Source of the DNA: Niallia sp. Man26
GTDB lineage: Bacteria > Bacillota > Bacilli > Bacillales > Cytobacillaceae
Direction of reading: 5' to 3'
Assembly (NCBI RefSeq): GCF_022049065.2
Contig: NZ_CP095745.1
Coordinates: 124,001-188,000 of the forward strand
Length of the DNA stretch: 64,000 bases
Shown piece by piece: positions 36,858 through 46,208 of this stretch; within the stretch, counting starts at the first letter, position 1, and every line of letters begins with the position of its first letter. Position numbers and translations under genes: made by a program. The notes under the pieces were generated by a model. It searched no databases. It had not been told where the DNA came from and saw nothing but the letters and a program-made list of their open reading frames with translations.

Positions 36858-37634
36858 ATGTTAGCTGAAATAAAAGGGAAAATTAGTAGTAATGGATCAA
36901 ATCTAACCGAACGACTTGAGGATAATCTGACTGGTAATGTCTTTGGACTACTCCGCTACATTCCATTTTCATTGGCTCTTAGGCCTATATTGGAGAAGGC
37001 AATCATTCCTAAAGCTGTTCGTTATAATATCGATGACATTAAAGATGAATTCTGGGCAGATAAAGTAAGCTTTTGGCCGTACGATAGAGAAGGTGAAATA
37101 GATGCTCTAATGGAATTTAAAGATGTAGTGATAGGGATTGAGATAAAATATAGAAGTGGGCTTTCATCAGATGATGAAATAGATAATATCTCAGAGATTA
37201 AAGAACACATAGAATTTAATCAAAGTATTAACCAATTAGCAAGAGAATCTCGCATTGTTTCACGAAGAGGAAAAAAAAAGAAGAAGTTGTTGCTTTTTAT
37301 TGCGGATAGATACACATCTAGAGAAGTATACGATGATGTTATAGGTAGGGGGATTATTGAAAAAGGGGTTGATTTAGGCTATCTTTCTTGGCAGGATATT
37401 TTGCACCAACTAAAGAAACTGAGATTAGCTGACCCGTTCCATAAAGTCATTATTCAGGATATAATCGACCTTTTGACTAGAAAAGGATTTGAGGATTTTA
37501 CTAATATGAATATAGAATTTGATGGGACGATAATTAAAAGTAATTTTTATGAATTTGAAATTTGTAACAGAGTAAATTGGCGTTTTGAAACTACGTTAAC
37601 CATATCCGAGGGAGATTATTATGAATTCAACTGA
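36858..37634 (+). CDS. PD-(D/E)XK nuclease-like protein, first of a pair
   Basis: This 258-residue protein has a PD-(D/E)XK signature in its first half: REGEIDALMEFKDVVIGIEIKYRSG (Asp near residue 78, then E-I-K near residue 93), followed by a predicted helix (SINQLARESRIV). A basic run RRGKKKKK precedes a strand LLLFIADRY. AAAGGGGGG precedes the ATG. Its end overlaps the next gene by 14 bases, so the two proteins are made together and probably act together. No named defence family was recognised. Confidence 0.65.
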   Translation: MLAEIKGKISSNGSNLTERLEDNLTGNVFGLLRYIPFSLALRPILEKAIIPKAVRYNIDDIKDEFWADKVSFWPYDREGEIDALMEFKDVVIGIEIKYRSGLSSDDEIDNISEIKEHIEFNQSINQLARESRIVSRRGKKKKKLLLFIADRYTSREVYDDVIGRGIIEKGVDLGYLSWQDILHQLKKLRLADPFHKVIIQDIIDLLTRKGFEDFTNMNIEFDGTIIKSNFYEFEICNRVNWRFETTLTISEGDYYEFN

Positions 37635-38217
37635 TAACATAAAAAATGCTTTTCATGTTATTCATCATACATATGAAAATGTCCTTAAATTAATGGACTA
37701 TTGCAAAACGATTGCTTCGGAAGACAGTAATTATGTGAGTGTGGTAAATAAATTTTTACGCTATAAATCTGATTCTGACGTATCCGGATGGTATATACAA
37801 GATTTCATTCTTATATTTCAAAATAAAAACGATATTGAATTAGAAAATGAATGGAGGGATGGTCCTTTATATGTTATGGAAATTGAGCTATACAATAAGG
37901 ATTTGAGAGAAGAACAACTCAAAGGACTTCCATGTATACACCTTTCCAAATTTGAATACGAAAGTTTGCAAAAGTGGAAAAGTGGATATATAGGGCCAGC
38001 CGATCATTGGAGATTTTTCCATGCAATACGGGATACAAAAGTAAGAATGAATATTCAAAGAAACGGTGACTATTCATACATTGAGCCAATAAATCAGAAA
38101 GAAAGTGATCGCTCCTATTGGGGTGTCAAAAAAATAATCAGTAAACGCATTCCATTAATGGACATCACTTCTGAAAATGTGAGGGAGAAAGTTTTTGGAA
38201 CATTTGATAGTTTATAG
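37621..38217 (+). CDS. Partner of the PD-(D/E)XK protein
   Basis: This 198-residue soluble protein has a GAGGGAG ribosome site and a start inside the preceding gene. A conserved-looking central part (GWYIQDFILIFQNK, then GPLYVMEIELY) and a Trp-rich segment (YIGPADHWRFFHAIRD) are visible, but no known domain. It may be a regulatory or recognition subunit for the nuclease-like protein. The function is unknown. Confidence 0.6.
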   Translation: MNSTDNIKNAFHVIHHTYENVLKLMDYCKTIASEDSNYVSVVNKFLRYKSDSDVSGWYIQDFILIFQNKNDIELENEWRDGPLYVMEIELYNKDLREEQLKGLPCIHLSKFEYESLQKWKSGYIGPADHWRFFHAIRDTKVRMNIQRNGDYSYIEPINQKESDRSYWGVKKIISKRIPLMDITSENVREKVFGTFDSL

Positions 38218-38381
38218 ATAAATAGTATAAATACCTATAAACTTGTCTTAATTAAATATTAAATAGAGATGTACATGCGAAAGAGACAAGTTATAGTTTA
38301 ATTGGTCTCTTTCTTTGGAAATCACGATAATTCACTTCTCGCTATGAAATATCAATTTTAAAAAAATGTAAAATGAAATAA

Positions 38382-39224
38382 TTAGTTGTTGTTCAGCTGT
38401 ATACCATTATAAGGTCCGTGGTTCACTGTTCCGAGTGTTCTTTTCCAAGCTGATTCCTTTTGGATAATCTCTGAGGTTGTTCCATCTACAAATTCCAGTA
38501 CAGAAAACACAATACAATTATAACCGTACTCTAAAACGAATAGGTTGAGATGTTGAGCATCCCCTAATGAGTTTAAATGGGCCATCCATCTTCCTAGTAT
38601 GCCCCCTCCTTCGGAATAAGCACTACCGATATATCTGCTTTTCCCGTCCTCAGACCGTTGAATATAGACACCTTTTTGACTCAATATTGATTTTAATGTA
38701 TTATCCTCTGAGTTGTCCTCATAGATAGCGATAATCTCTCTCCAAGTAAAAATACGACCTATTACTTCATCTTGTGATACGTCTACGTCTGGAAGTTCAA
38801 GACCTTCAAACTTAGATGCTCTTGCCATTCTACTTGTTGCTTTTGATTCTTTAATAATTTCCGCGCTAGATAGAACATCTGTTATTTTGGTGGCCAACTC
38901 TTCGTAAAAGGAAACTCGATAGTCTACCGTTTGTTGTGTCTTCCTTACTATACCGGGTATGGAGTGTAATGTGTTAAGAAGGTTTTCGTTAATATCTCTA
39001 GCGTGATAAATTCGAAAGAATTTTTCTTCCTCTGTTTCCCCATACAATTCAAATGCCCTTATTTTATATATGTTTGGTTTTACTCTGTATGCTACCCCGT
39101 CTAGACCTTGATTAAAAACTTCATCTGTCTTGTTTAAATTAAACATATTAACTATTTTGCTTTTGATTAAAATCGTTTCTAATTCCTCAAACACAACATT
39201 CTCCCCTAATCCGTCTCTATTCAT
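38382..39224 (-). CDS. GIY-YIG domain nuclease
   Basis: This 280-residue protein has a C-terminal GIY-YIG module: GVYIQRSEDGKSRYIGSA, then GILGRWMAHL with the conserved Arg, and a later Glu in EIIQKESAWKR. The N-terminal 170 residues are a separate, unrecognised domain, likely for target recognition. Comparable two-part GIY-YIG proteins are restriction or defence nucleases. It has its own promoter region, with a weak ribosome site (AGGA, 14 bases upstream). Confidence 0.75.
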   Translation of the reverse strand: MNRDGLGENVVFEELETILIKSKIVNMFNLNKTDEVFNQGLDGVAYRVKPNIYKIRAFELYGETEEEKFFRIYHARDINENLLNTLHSIPGIVRKTQQTVDYRVSFYEELATKITDVLSSAEIIKESKATSRMARASKFEGLELPDVDVSQDEVIGRIFTWREIIAIYEDNSEDNTLKSILSQKGVYIQRSEDGKSRYIGSAYSEGGGILGRWMAHLNSLGDAQHLNLFVLEYGYNCIVFSVLEFVDGTTSEIIQKESAWKRTLGTVNHGPYNGIQLNNN

Positions 39225-39646
39225 AATGATAATTTATTCCTAACAAATTCAAAATTGTTCTATACACTATCAATATTTTAATATATATACTATTTCTATA
39301 GAATATCAATAGAAAAAATAGTGAAAAAAGTGGATAGTTTATATTTTTCAATAGAATTAGAAGCTTAATAACAATTTAAAATTATAGATTAGCATCTTAA
39401 TTTGGCATAGATTAATTTTACTTGTTAAGAGTTGTGTATTGTATCTGCAAAAACAAATTCATTTTCATCGACAAAAAATGACAATTTTATTTGCGTTTTG
39501 CTGTTAAATTATTTATGTGAAAATAGTCCTTATTATAAATAATGTGGTCATAGTTTATTGACATTTGAAAAGTATTACAGGTTTGGTGTTAGGAAAGTAA
39601 CGATATTTATTCCGAGATGAGGAAAATAGAAGGGGAACTGAAATAT
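39225..39646. promoter_or_regulatory. Divergent regulatory gap before the membrane-protein operon
   Basis: About 400 AT-rich bases between the divergent GIY-YIG gene and the operon that follows. The -10-like AT runs are too many to choose one promoter. A frame start at 39617 has no ribosome site, so the leader extends to 39646. Confidence 0.35.
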
Positions 39647-40498
39647 ATGTTAAATAGCTCGTTAAAAAAAGAATCAGTAATTAAACTAAAAAATTCCATG
39701 TATCAATATGAAAAATCCTCAAAAAAATTACAAAGTGAAGCTATTAAATTGCATAATGAAAGGTCTTATAGTGTAGATGTAATATTGAAAGTAGAAGAAT
39801 ATATAAATACCTTAGCAAATACTCCAAAAGAGTTTAAAAAGAACTTTGAACAAGTCCGTCTAAACATTGAAAGTTTTAAAGTGCTAAGTGAAATTTCATA
39901 TGATGAGAAGGAAATGATTAAGTTAGCAGGTGGAGGAACAGCAGCCGGAGTAGCAGCTGGAGTAGCTACTGCTGCACTTGCTCCAACGGCAGCAATGGCA
40001 ATTGCTACTACTTTTGGAACTGCATCAACTGGTGCTGCTATTTCTAGTTTATCTGGAGCAGCGGCAACAAGTGCGGCTTTAGCATGGCTAGGTGGAGGAG
40101 CTGCAGCAGTAGGTGGAGGAGGCATGGCAGGTGGGAGTGCCCTTCTAGCATTGGCTGGACCGATTGGTTGGGGGATTGGCGCAGCCAGTTTAGCAGCAGG
40201 TGGTTACTTTGCAAGTAAAAAAAATAAGGAAGCTGCTATAAAAGCGGATAAAGAACGGGTTGAAATTGTAAAGGCTACAAGAGTTTTAGAAGCTACAACT
40301 AATGAGATTACAAATCTAAAATCTACAACGCAACGCTTAGTTATTAATTTAGAGAAAAGTTTAATTTCGTTTGTTAGTAAAACAAAGCATATTAAATCTT
40401 TTACAGACTTTTCACAGGATGAACGTAATTTATTACGAGCAATAATAAATAATACCGAAAGTTTATCAGCATTATTTATGAAGGAAGTTAACAAGTAA
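39647..40498 (+). CDS. Glycine/alanine-rich membrane protein, first gene of a candidate novel system
   Basis: ATG 39647 with AGAAGGGGA upstream is preferred over ATG 39617. The protein (283 residues) has an N-terminal charged helical part of about 95 residues, then about 110 residues of Gly/Ala-rich hydrophobic sequence (GGGTAAGVAAGVATAALAPT, then LAWLGGGAAAVGGGG) with repeated GxxxG patterns, then a C-terminal coiled coil. Glycine-zipper segments of this sort occur in pore-forming or membrane-remodelling proteins. The stop overlaps the next ATG (TAATG). Confidence 0.65.
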   Translation: MLNSSLKKESVIKLKNSMYQYEKSSKKLQSEAIKLHNERSYSVDVILKVEEYINTLANTPKEFKKNFEQVRLNIESFKVLSEISYDEKEMIKLAGGGTAAGVAAGVATAALAPTAAMAIATTFGTASTGAAISSLSGAAATSAALAWLGGGAAAVGGGGMAGGSALLALAGPIGWGIGAASLAAGGYFASKKNKEAAIKADKERVEIVKATRVLEATTNEITNLKSTTQRLVINLEKSLISFVSKTKHIKSFTDFSQDERNLLRAIINNTESLSALFMKEVNK

Positions 40499-41988
40499 TG
40501 TCAATAAATGTATGGGGAAGTCAATTTACTGCTGCAGGAGTGGAAGGGTTTAATCATTGGAAAAGTCAATCCATTGCAAAACAGTTAGATCAAATAGTTA
40601 AAGAAAAGTTGCAGAGTCAAAAGGAACAAAATTTGAACTTTGAAAATGCTTTAAATCAAATGATTAAAATGAGACAATTTCTCTCTAATCCTAAGAATAT
40701 ATTAGGTTCCGTGCAAACAAAACATGGAGAAATAGCAGAAAATCTTGAAGTTAATGTAAGGAACGCATGGGCTGCCTTAATGGGTCAAATGGATGTTGCT
40801 ACTTTTGACGGTGTGGCTCGTACAGCTCCAGAGGATTTTATATTAGATGGAATTAAATATCAATCAAAATTTATCAATGGTACAAACAATACACTAAAAC
40901 ATGTACTTAATCATTTTGAAAAATATCATGATAAATCTATGAATTACTCTATTCCAAAAGATCAATATAAGATTATTGAAGCTATTAGATTAGGTAATCC
41001 ACCTAGTAATTTAGCTGATAAGTCAGTTCGGTCTATTCTCCAAAAAGTAGAAGAAATTGAGCGTCAAACAGGTCGAAGTTTTCAAGATTTAGTCAGACCT
41101 TCAGTTTCGAATTATAATGAGGCTCAATTAGGAGTTGTAGGTGAAACAGTATCAAAACATCAAAATCAAATAATTGATGAGAACGAAAGAATACAACATG
41201 AAATCGAAACAGATGCAAGAATAAAAACAGATTCAATTCAGGCTAAAATGGGACCTTCAATTGGTGAAGGAGTTAAAGTTGCTGGTACGGCTGCAGCAGT
41301 CGCAGCTTCGTTGAATACAATCACAGTAATTTATAGTAAGGTTAGAAATGGGAAGAAGATTCAGGATTTTAATGAAGATGATTGGAAAGAAATAGGTATA
41401 AGTTCTGCCAGTGCAGGTGTCAAAGGTGGTGTTACAGCAGGGAGTATATATGCTCTAACTAATTTGACTTCCCTGTCAGCTCCCTTTGCAGGTGCTGTAA
41501 CAAGTGCGGCAATGGGGTTATCGTCTTTACTAGTAGATTTACAAAAAGAACAGATATCAATGGATGAATTCGTTACACAAGGTCAAATTCTTTGTATTGA
41601 AGCTGGTATTGCTGCTACAGGTGGAGCATTAGGTCAAATTCTAATACCTATACCAATATTAGGTTCTGTTATTGGAACTATTACCGCAGACTTTATTTGG
41701 GGATTTGCAAAGGACAAACTTGGTGTAAGAGAAAAAGAATTAAAGAAAACATTAAATGCTTATACAGAAGAAATTTTAGAAAAAGTGGATAAGGAATATC
41801 AAAACATTATTTCAAAAATTAATGCAAAATATCTTCATTATAATTCTCTTATTGATGCAGCGTTTGATGTTAATATCAATTCGACTGTTTTAGCTGCTGC
41901 CTCAGTAGATTTAGCAGTGGAGTTAAGTGTTGATGAGCAAAAAATTTTAAAAACTGATACTGATTTAGAAGCATTTTTCTTAGGATAA
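40498..41988 (+). CDS. Large partly hydrophobic protein with a possible nuclease-like N-terminus
   Basis: This 496-residue protein overlaps the upstream gene by one base. Around residues 95-135 a segment RTAPEDFILDGIKYQSKFIN has the D...QxK spacing of some PD-(D/E)XK folds; that reading is tentative. Residues about 250-420 hold several Gly/Ala-rich hydrophobic helices (VAGTAAAVAASLN; AGVKGGVTAGSIYALT; ILIPIPILGSVIGTITADF). A coiled coil (ELKKTLNAYTEEILEKVDKE) closes the protein. It shares the glycine-zipper style of its neighbour, suggesting a two-component membrane complex. Confidence 0.6.
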   Translation: MSINVWGSQFTAAGVEGFNHWKSQSIAKQLDQIVKEKLQSQKEQNLNFENALNQMIKMRQFLSNPKNILGSVQTKHGEIAENLEVNVRNAWAALMGQMDVATFDGVARTAPEDFILDGIKYQSKFINGTNNTLKHVLNHFEKYHDKSMNYSIPKDQYKIIEAIRLGNPPSNLADKSVRSILQKVEEIERQTGRSFQDLVRPSVSNYNEAQLGVVGETVSKHQNQIIDENERIQHEIETDARIKTDSIQAKMGPSIGEGVKVAGTAAAVAASLNTITVIYSKVRNGKKIQDFNEDDWKEIGISSASAGVKGGVTAGSIYALTNLTSLSAPFAGAVTSAAMGLSSLLVDLQKEQISMDEFVTQGQILCIEAGIAATGGALGQILIPIPILGSVIGTITADFIWGFAKDKLGVREKELKKTLNAYTEEILEKVDKEYQNIISKINAKYLHYNSLIDAAFDVNINSTVLAAASVDLAVELSVDEQKILKTDTDLEAFFLG

Positions 41989-42005
41989 GAGGGGGGGCAA
42001 TAAAT

Positions 42006-42407
42006 ATGTCTAAGTTAGACTATACAATTAAATTAGTATATCCAGATTGGGTTGTCGATAATCTCAGAGATAAAAGAATGGGGTTCTCAGGAAAATATAA
42101 AAACTATAGTTTTCCTATAGGAGCGAAAATGTTAGTATATCTAACCGAGCAACAAATGATAATGGGAATTAACACTGTGAAAGGAAACTGGAAAGATGGT
42201 GAAATTTATCCTTCAGGTTCAGGTTATCCAATAAATCTACCAGTAGTTATGGATTATGAAGTCCCAAAAGACGGGATTGGATTAACTTTAAAAGAAGTTA
42301 AGAATATCGTGGACTATTTTCAACCTCGAAAAGACTTAAGTTTTTTTCCACTATCTGAAGATCAATACATGACTTTAGAGAAGTTACTGATTGAGAAGAA
42401 TAGATGA
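42006..42407 (+). CDS. EVE/PUA-like small protein
   Basis: This 133-residue protein starts 17 bases after the large protein, behind AAGAGGGGGGG. The order of features fits a PUA-fold EVE/ASCH-like domain: a strand with GAKMLVYLTEQQMIMGINTV, then a DGEIYPS turn, LPVVMDYEVP, and a C-terminal helix LSEDQYMTLEKLL. Such domains bind modified nucleobases in RNA or DNA. If correct, it would be the sensor of the operon. The match is by eye only. Confidence 0.5.
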   Translation: MSKLDYTIKLVYPDWVVDNLRDKRMGFSGKYKNYSFPIGAKMLVYLTEQQMIMGINTVKGNWKDGEIYPSGSGYPINLPVVMDYEVPKDGIGLTLKEVKNIVDYFQPRKDLSFFPLSEDQYMTLEKLLIEKNR

Positions 42408-42594
42408 ATAGATTAAAATAATCGCCTGTGTAGTGTAACAAGGGATATTAGCAGCATCATGCAGTTTTTATAATATCAATGTTCAAAAAGTTTAGATGCT
42501 TGAGCAAGTTTGCTGATATAAAATTTTACAAATGAAAAAGTAAGTATTGATTAGTTGGGGGAGAAATTTTATTAATATTGAAGAGTTAATTAAA

Positions 42595-43296
42595 ATGGGA
42601 CCGATAGGTGTGATTCCTGTAGTAATTATCTTTTTAAGTTTTGGAATAAATAACTTTAATGTGCTAAGTGTAGAAATAAGGTTAATGACAAATGTTAAAA
42701 AAATATCTCTTTTTTTGTATTATCTAATATTCGTATCTATTATAGTGGCATTTATTCTTGAACTTTCTTTGATATTTACAGCAGGTGTTAATATTACCAA
42801 TTATACGGAGCTATTCACAAGTAGTGTTGCAGCATTTGTTGTCGCTTTAGGAATAACTATTGGTACATTTGTAATTATTTTTATTGTTGTAAAGTTAATG
42901 GGGTATAAAAAAACTTTTTTTATAAAGGATGATTCTCTAGACGAGAATAAGTGGTTTATTATTCGAAGAGTAGATTCTCAAAGGATATTATTATCTGATA
43001 ATGATAATTCCTTTAAGTTTATACAATTGGATGATTTAAAGGATATTACCATTACCAGTGAAGATGTACAATTAAAAGAATTACCATCCAATATTGAGAA
43101 TTTTATTAATAAGAATAAGCTTTCAATTTACCTTATATGTTTAATTAGTCTATTGGCTAGTATACTTATTATTGAATTTGTGAAATCCAATGTTTGGTAT
43201 TGTATAGGATGTACCTTGCTTGCTATAGATATAATTTTCTTTGTAATTGTAATTACAATTTCTACAGATGTTAAGGAGATAAATAATAATACATAA
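42595..43296 (+). CDS. Multi-TM membrane protein
   Basis: The frame is open from TTG 42547, but the ribosome-like GGGGGAG lies inside it. ATG 42595 is the conservative start, and ATT 42571 with a seven-base spacing is possible. Hydrophobic segments cover residues about 5-20, 40-65, 75-110 and two more near the C-terminus (YLICLISLLASILII; IGCTLLAIDIIFFVIVITI). A soluble loop of about 60 residues lies between the two halves. It sits 190 bases after the EVE-like gene, so it may or may not belong to the same operon. Confidence 0.55.
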   Translation: MGPIGVIPVVIIFLSFGINNFNVLSVEIRLMTNVKKISLFLYYLIFVSIIVAFILELSLIFTAGVNITNYTELFTSSVAAFVVALGITIGTFVIIFIVVKLMGYKKTFFIKDDSLDENKWFIIRRVDSQRILLSDNDNSFKFIQLDDLKDITITSEDVQLKELPSNIENFINKNKLSIYLICLISLLASILIIEFVKSNVWYCIGCTLLAIDIIFFVIVITISTDVKEINNNT

Positions 43297-43950
43297 CCAC
43301 TGATATTAGTCAGTGGTTTTAAATATTGGAAATTTAATCTGTTAACATGCCACTGTATGTTCTCTTATAATGGATTTTTTCTTATTCAATTGAGTGAATT
43401 TAATCGTCGATTAAGACTTCCTTCGATGTTTTTTGGTGATACTTCCGTAAAAACTCTGCATCCTATTTGATGATAGTGTCTAATCCAACTTCTTACGATT
43501 TATGATTATAGAGATAAATCTGGAATAACTGGGTGTCATAAAAATAGTTACGAATCATAAGGAAAGAAGATAAATTCTGATATACTATAATTTTTTTCTT
43601 AATCGCACATTATAACCATTATGTGCGATTAGATATGAATAAAAGGGTTTATTTATTTTTAGAACTTTTATTCGGACTCAATTCTAAGTTCAGTTTGTGG
43701 CTAAAAGTTATTTAAAGAAAACATAAAGAAAGATTTCAGCTGAGAGCAAAAGTGAATAGAACTAAGGCTATTAATTAAATGAAAACAAATTAGGGCGATT
43801 ATAAAAATGTAAGAAAGAAAATTGAGAGGCGGCTGAGTTGCTAGATGTAAAAATAATTAGGAAACAAAAATATAAGAGATAAAAGGCTAATGTAATATTG
43901 AAACCTTAACTATTCTAAATTCGTATACAAGGAGTTATTTATTATATAAA
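43297..43950. other. Gap with one inverted repeat
   Basis: About 650 bases without a gene. An inverted repeat taatcgcacat / atgtgcgatta (43600-43631) follows a T-rich stretch and could be a terminator or a protein site. Confidence 0.4.
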
Positions 43951-43966
43951 CTTTGGAGCTGATAGT

Positions 43967-45067
43967 GTGTTTAATTTAGAAAAGGAAAGAATTCAGATGT
44001 TAACGGTAGGAACCGATTCAGAAGACGAATTGGCAGCAATGAAGGGACAGACAGTTGAGTTTAGAAAACAATTTGGTAAAATACTAAGTAAAAGCAGAAA
44101 AGATGTAAAGAGTGACTATTGTTTTCATTGCGGTAAGGAATGTAGCAGTTATTGTAATTCCCATTCTATCCCTGCATTTGTCTTAAAGAATATTGCTGTG
44201 GAAGGTTCCGTCTATAGTAATATTAAATTAATCAGTTTACCATTATTAGACGATGCTAAAGGGGTAAAACAGGCGGGGACGTTTCAATTAATCTGTCGAA
44301 GTTGTGATAGTAAAATTTTTAGTGAGTATGAAGAACCAGAAAACTATACAAACACACCAACACAGAAAATGATTGCACAAATAGCAATGAAAAATTCTTT
44401 AAAAAGTATAGCAAAGAGAAAATCAGAAAATGCCATTTACGATAATCTACATAATATAGGCCTACCTTTTGGTTTACGTGATGGAAAGCATGAGGTCAAT
44501 AACTTAGACTTAAAAGAAAATATGGACGATTACAATCAGGCAAAGAGAGTTTTAGAAAAAGAATTAGATGACGGATACAATTTATTTTATCACGAAAAAC
44601 TAGAATACGTTGTACCAATCGCCTTTCAAAGCAGTGTAGCAGTATTATTTGACTTTGAAGATGCTACTATAAATAATATATATAATTCTTCTTCCAAATA
44701 TACGATAAAAGGTGTTCATATATCTGTGTTTCCGTTAGAAGATTCAAGTGAAATCATGCTGTTTGTCGATTCAAGTAACAAGCGATATAGATATTTCATT
44801 AAACAATTTAATAAATTATCTCATGAAGATAAATTAGCTGCCATAAATTTTATGATTTTTAGTTTATCGGAAGATGTATATATAAGTAAGAGTGTTTCAG
44901 AGGAAGTCATACAAAATAAAGAATTAGTTTCAGTTAGCCAACTAACACCCGACATTCTATCAGTAGAGCCATCTTTTGATCCTTTACCAATTGCTAGAGA
45001 ATCATTCGGATTCTCTAGAATGAAGGACATTCCGAACCTGTTATTAGAGGAATATAAAATTCGATAA
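43967..45067 (+). CDS. HNH-like zinc nuclease-type protein
   Basis: The start is GTG 43967 with GGAG nine bases upstream. The 366-residue protein has a Cys/His cluster near residues 50-125: CFHCGKEC, then YCNSHSIPAF and later LICRSCDSKIFSEYE. The C..C...SH.IP.F...C..C order is that of HNH-type nucleases with a zinc knuckle, a group common in defence islands. The remaining 230 residues are unrecognised. It may be a standalone antiphage effector. Catalysis is unproven. Confidence 0.6.
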   Translation: MFNLEKERIQMLTVGTDSEDELAAMKGQTVEFRKQFGKILSKSRKDVKSDYCFHCGKECSSYCNSHSIPAFVLKNIAVEGSVYSNIKLISLPLLDDAKGVKQAGTFQLICRSCDSKIFSEYEEPENYTNTPTQKMIAQIAMKNSLKSIAKRKSENAIYDNLHNIGLPFGLRDGKHEVNNLDLKENMDDYNQAKRVLEKELDDGYNLFYHEKLEYVVPIAFQSSVAVLFDFEDATINNIYNSSSKYTIKGVHISVFPLEDSSEIMLFVDSSNKRYRYFIKQFNKLSHEDKLAAINFMIFSLSEDVYISKSVSEEVIQNKELVSVSQLTPDILSVEPSFDPLPIARESFGFSRMKDIPNLLLEEYKIR

Positions 45068-45226
45068 TGATTTAATAGTTATAAGTATTTGTTCCGCAAT
45101 TTTTAAAAAAGTACGTTGATTCATTAGTACGATAGCATTGGTATAATCACGCTTTAATTCCAATTTTAAATCGATTACGCAATATTAAATCACAAGGTAA
45201 ATTATATGAAGTACAAGAACTGAAAC

Positions 45227-45262
45227 ATTGACCAAAGGGCTGCATGTCATTTGGTCAATTTT
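45227..45262 (+). terminator. Intrinsic terminator
   Basis: Arms attgaccaaa / tttggtcaat plus TTTT, at the end of a short decayed frame. Confidence 0.7.
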
Positions 45263-45925
45263 ATATAAAATTTTAATTTAAATTCATTATTAAAGGGTTT
45301 TATAACTTTCTTTAGCAGAAATTTTGATAGAATTTTTACTTAATTGCATTTTTATAGAGTACTGCACTTAATATTATAAGAAACTGTATCGATCCTGTTA
45401 TAAATGAAATGTCAATGAGTTTTTACTTTATCCTGTTACTCAACTGAAAAGGTATGACAAGTAGAAGATTTATTGCTACAAGGTGCAGATTTCAGCAAGA
45501 ACGAATGAAGATGAAAACAAGTGAATATAAAATACAAAAAGAAAGTGAGCAGTATCTTTAGTAGACAATTGGAAGTTTAAATGTGGTTAAACGAAAATAC
45601 AAATGATATTTCTGATTGCTTTTCTTTCTTATCTTTAAGCTCAATCCTTTTTTCATCTCTTTCTTTTATATCCAGAAGGCATTATACAGTTATCAGGTTC
45701 TCGTCTGTTTAACCGCTCGATAACCTAAAAGGAAAATGAAGATGGCACATTAATGTTTACAACACTCCAATGCGTTGGGAAAGGACCTCCATCCTATGTA
45801 GATAAAAAACACTTCAAGAAGAAACAGATGAGATACTCAATAAACACAAAAACAAGTTTATTTCGACCAGCAAAGGGAGAAGCTATAATAAAATTAATTA
45901 ACCTTCAGAAGCCATATAGCAATTA

Positions 45926-45973
45926 AAAAATCCGATTTACCTCTTTGACATCAAAGGGGTAAGTCGGATTTTT
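45926..45973. terminator. Long intrinsic terminator
   Basis: Near-perfect 23-base arms (45926-45948 / 45951-45973) centred on aatccgatttacc / ggtaagtcggatt, with A and T tracts on both sides. It insulates the LXG toxin operon. Confidence 0.85.
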
Positions 45974-46208
45974 ATTGGTTAAAATATGACAATATAAGGA
46001 GAGAATCACTAGTATATAAAATCTTTTGATTTATAAACAAATTAAAAATTTTTGTCGAGTATTGATTAAATAGACTTTTTTGGGGTTAACTTTTCAATGT
46101 TTTTCTCATTTAAATTGAGTAAATAGATTGATTGGACATTGCCAATTAAGTGGTAAAATTGAAATTATAATAACTGTTTTTTCTATCCTTTAAAGGAGAG
46201 GATGTAAT

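Larger units (their letters stand above)
45068..46195. other. 1.1-kb gap with decayed coding DNA and two terminators
   Basis: Broken frames (for example NRLRNIKSQGKLYEVQELK near 45170, and TLMFTTLQCVGKGPPSYVDK near 45750) are remnants of unknown genes. Clear hairpin terminators lie at 45227-45262 (attgaccaaa / tttggtcaat) and 45926-45973. Confidence 0.5.

Noticed and set aside
39766..40494. Minus-strand frames rich in Ala/Pro opposite the Gly/Ala-rich gene
   Set aside because: Mirror of a Gly/Ala codon-rich coding region; no ribosome site.
43600..43631. Inverted repeat as an insertion-sequence end
   Set aside because: A single hairpin with no transposase remnant nearby and no second copy found.
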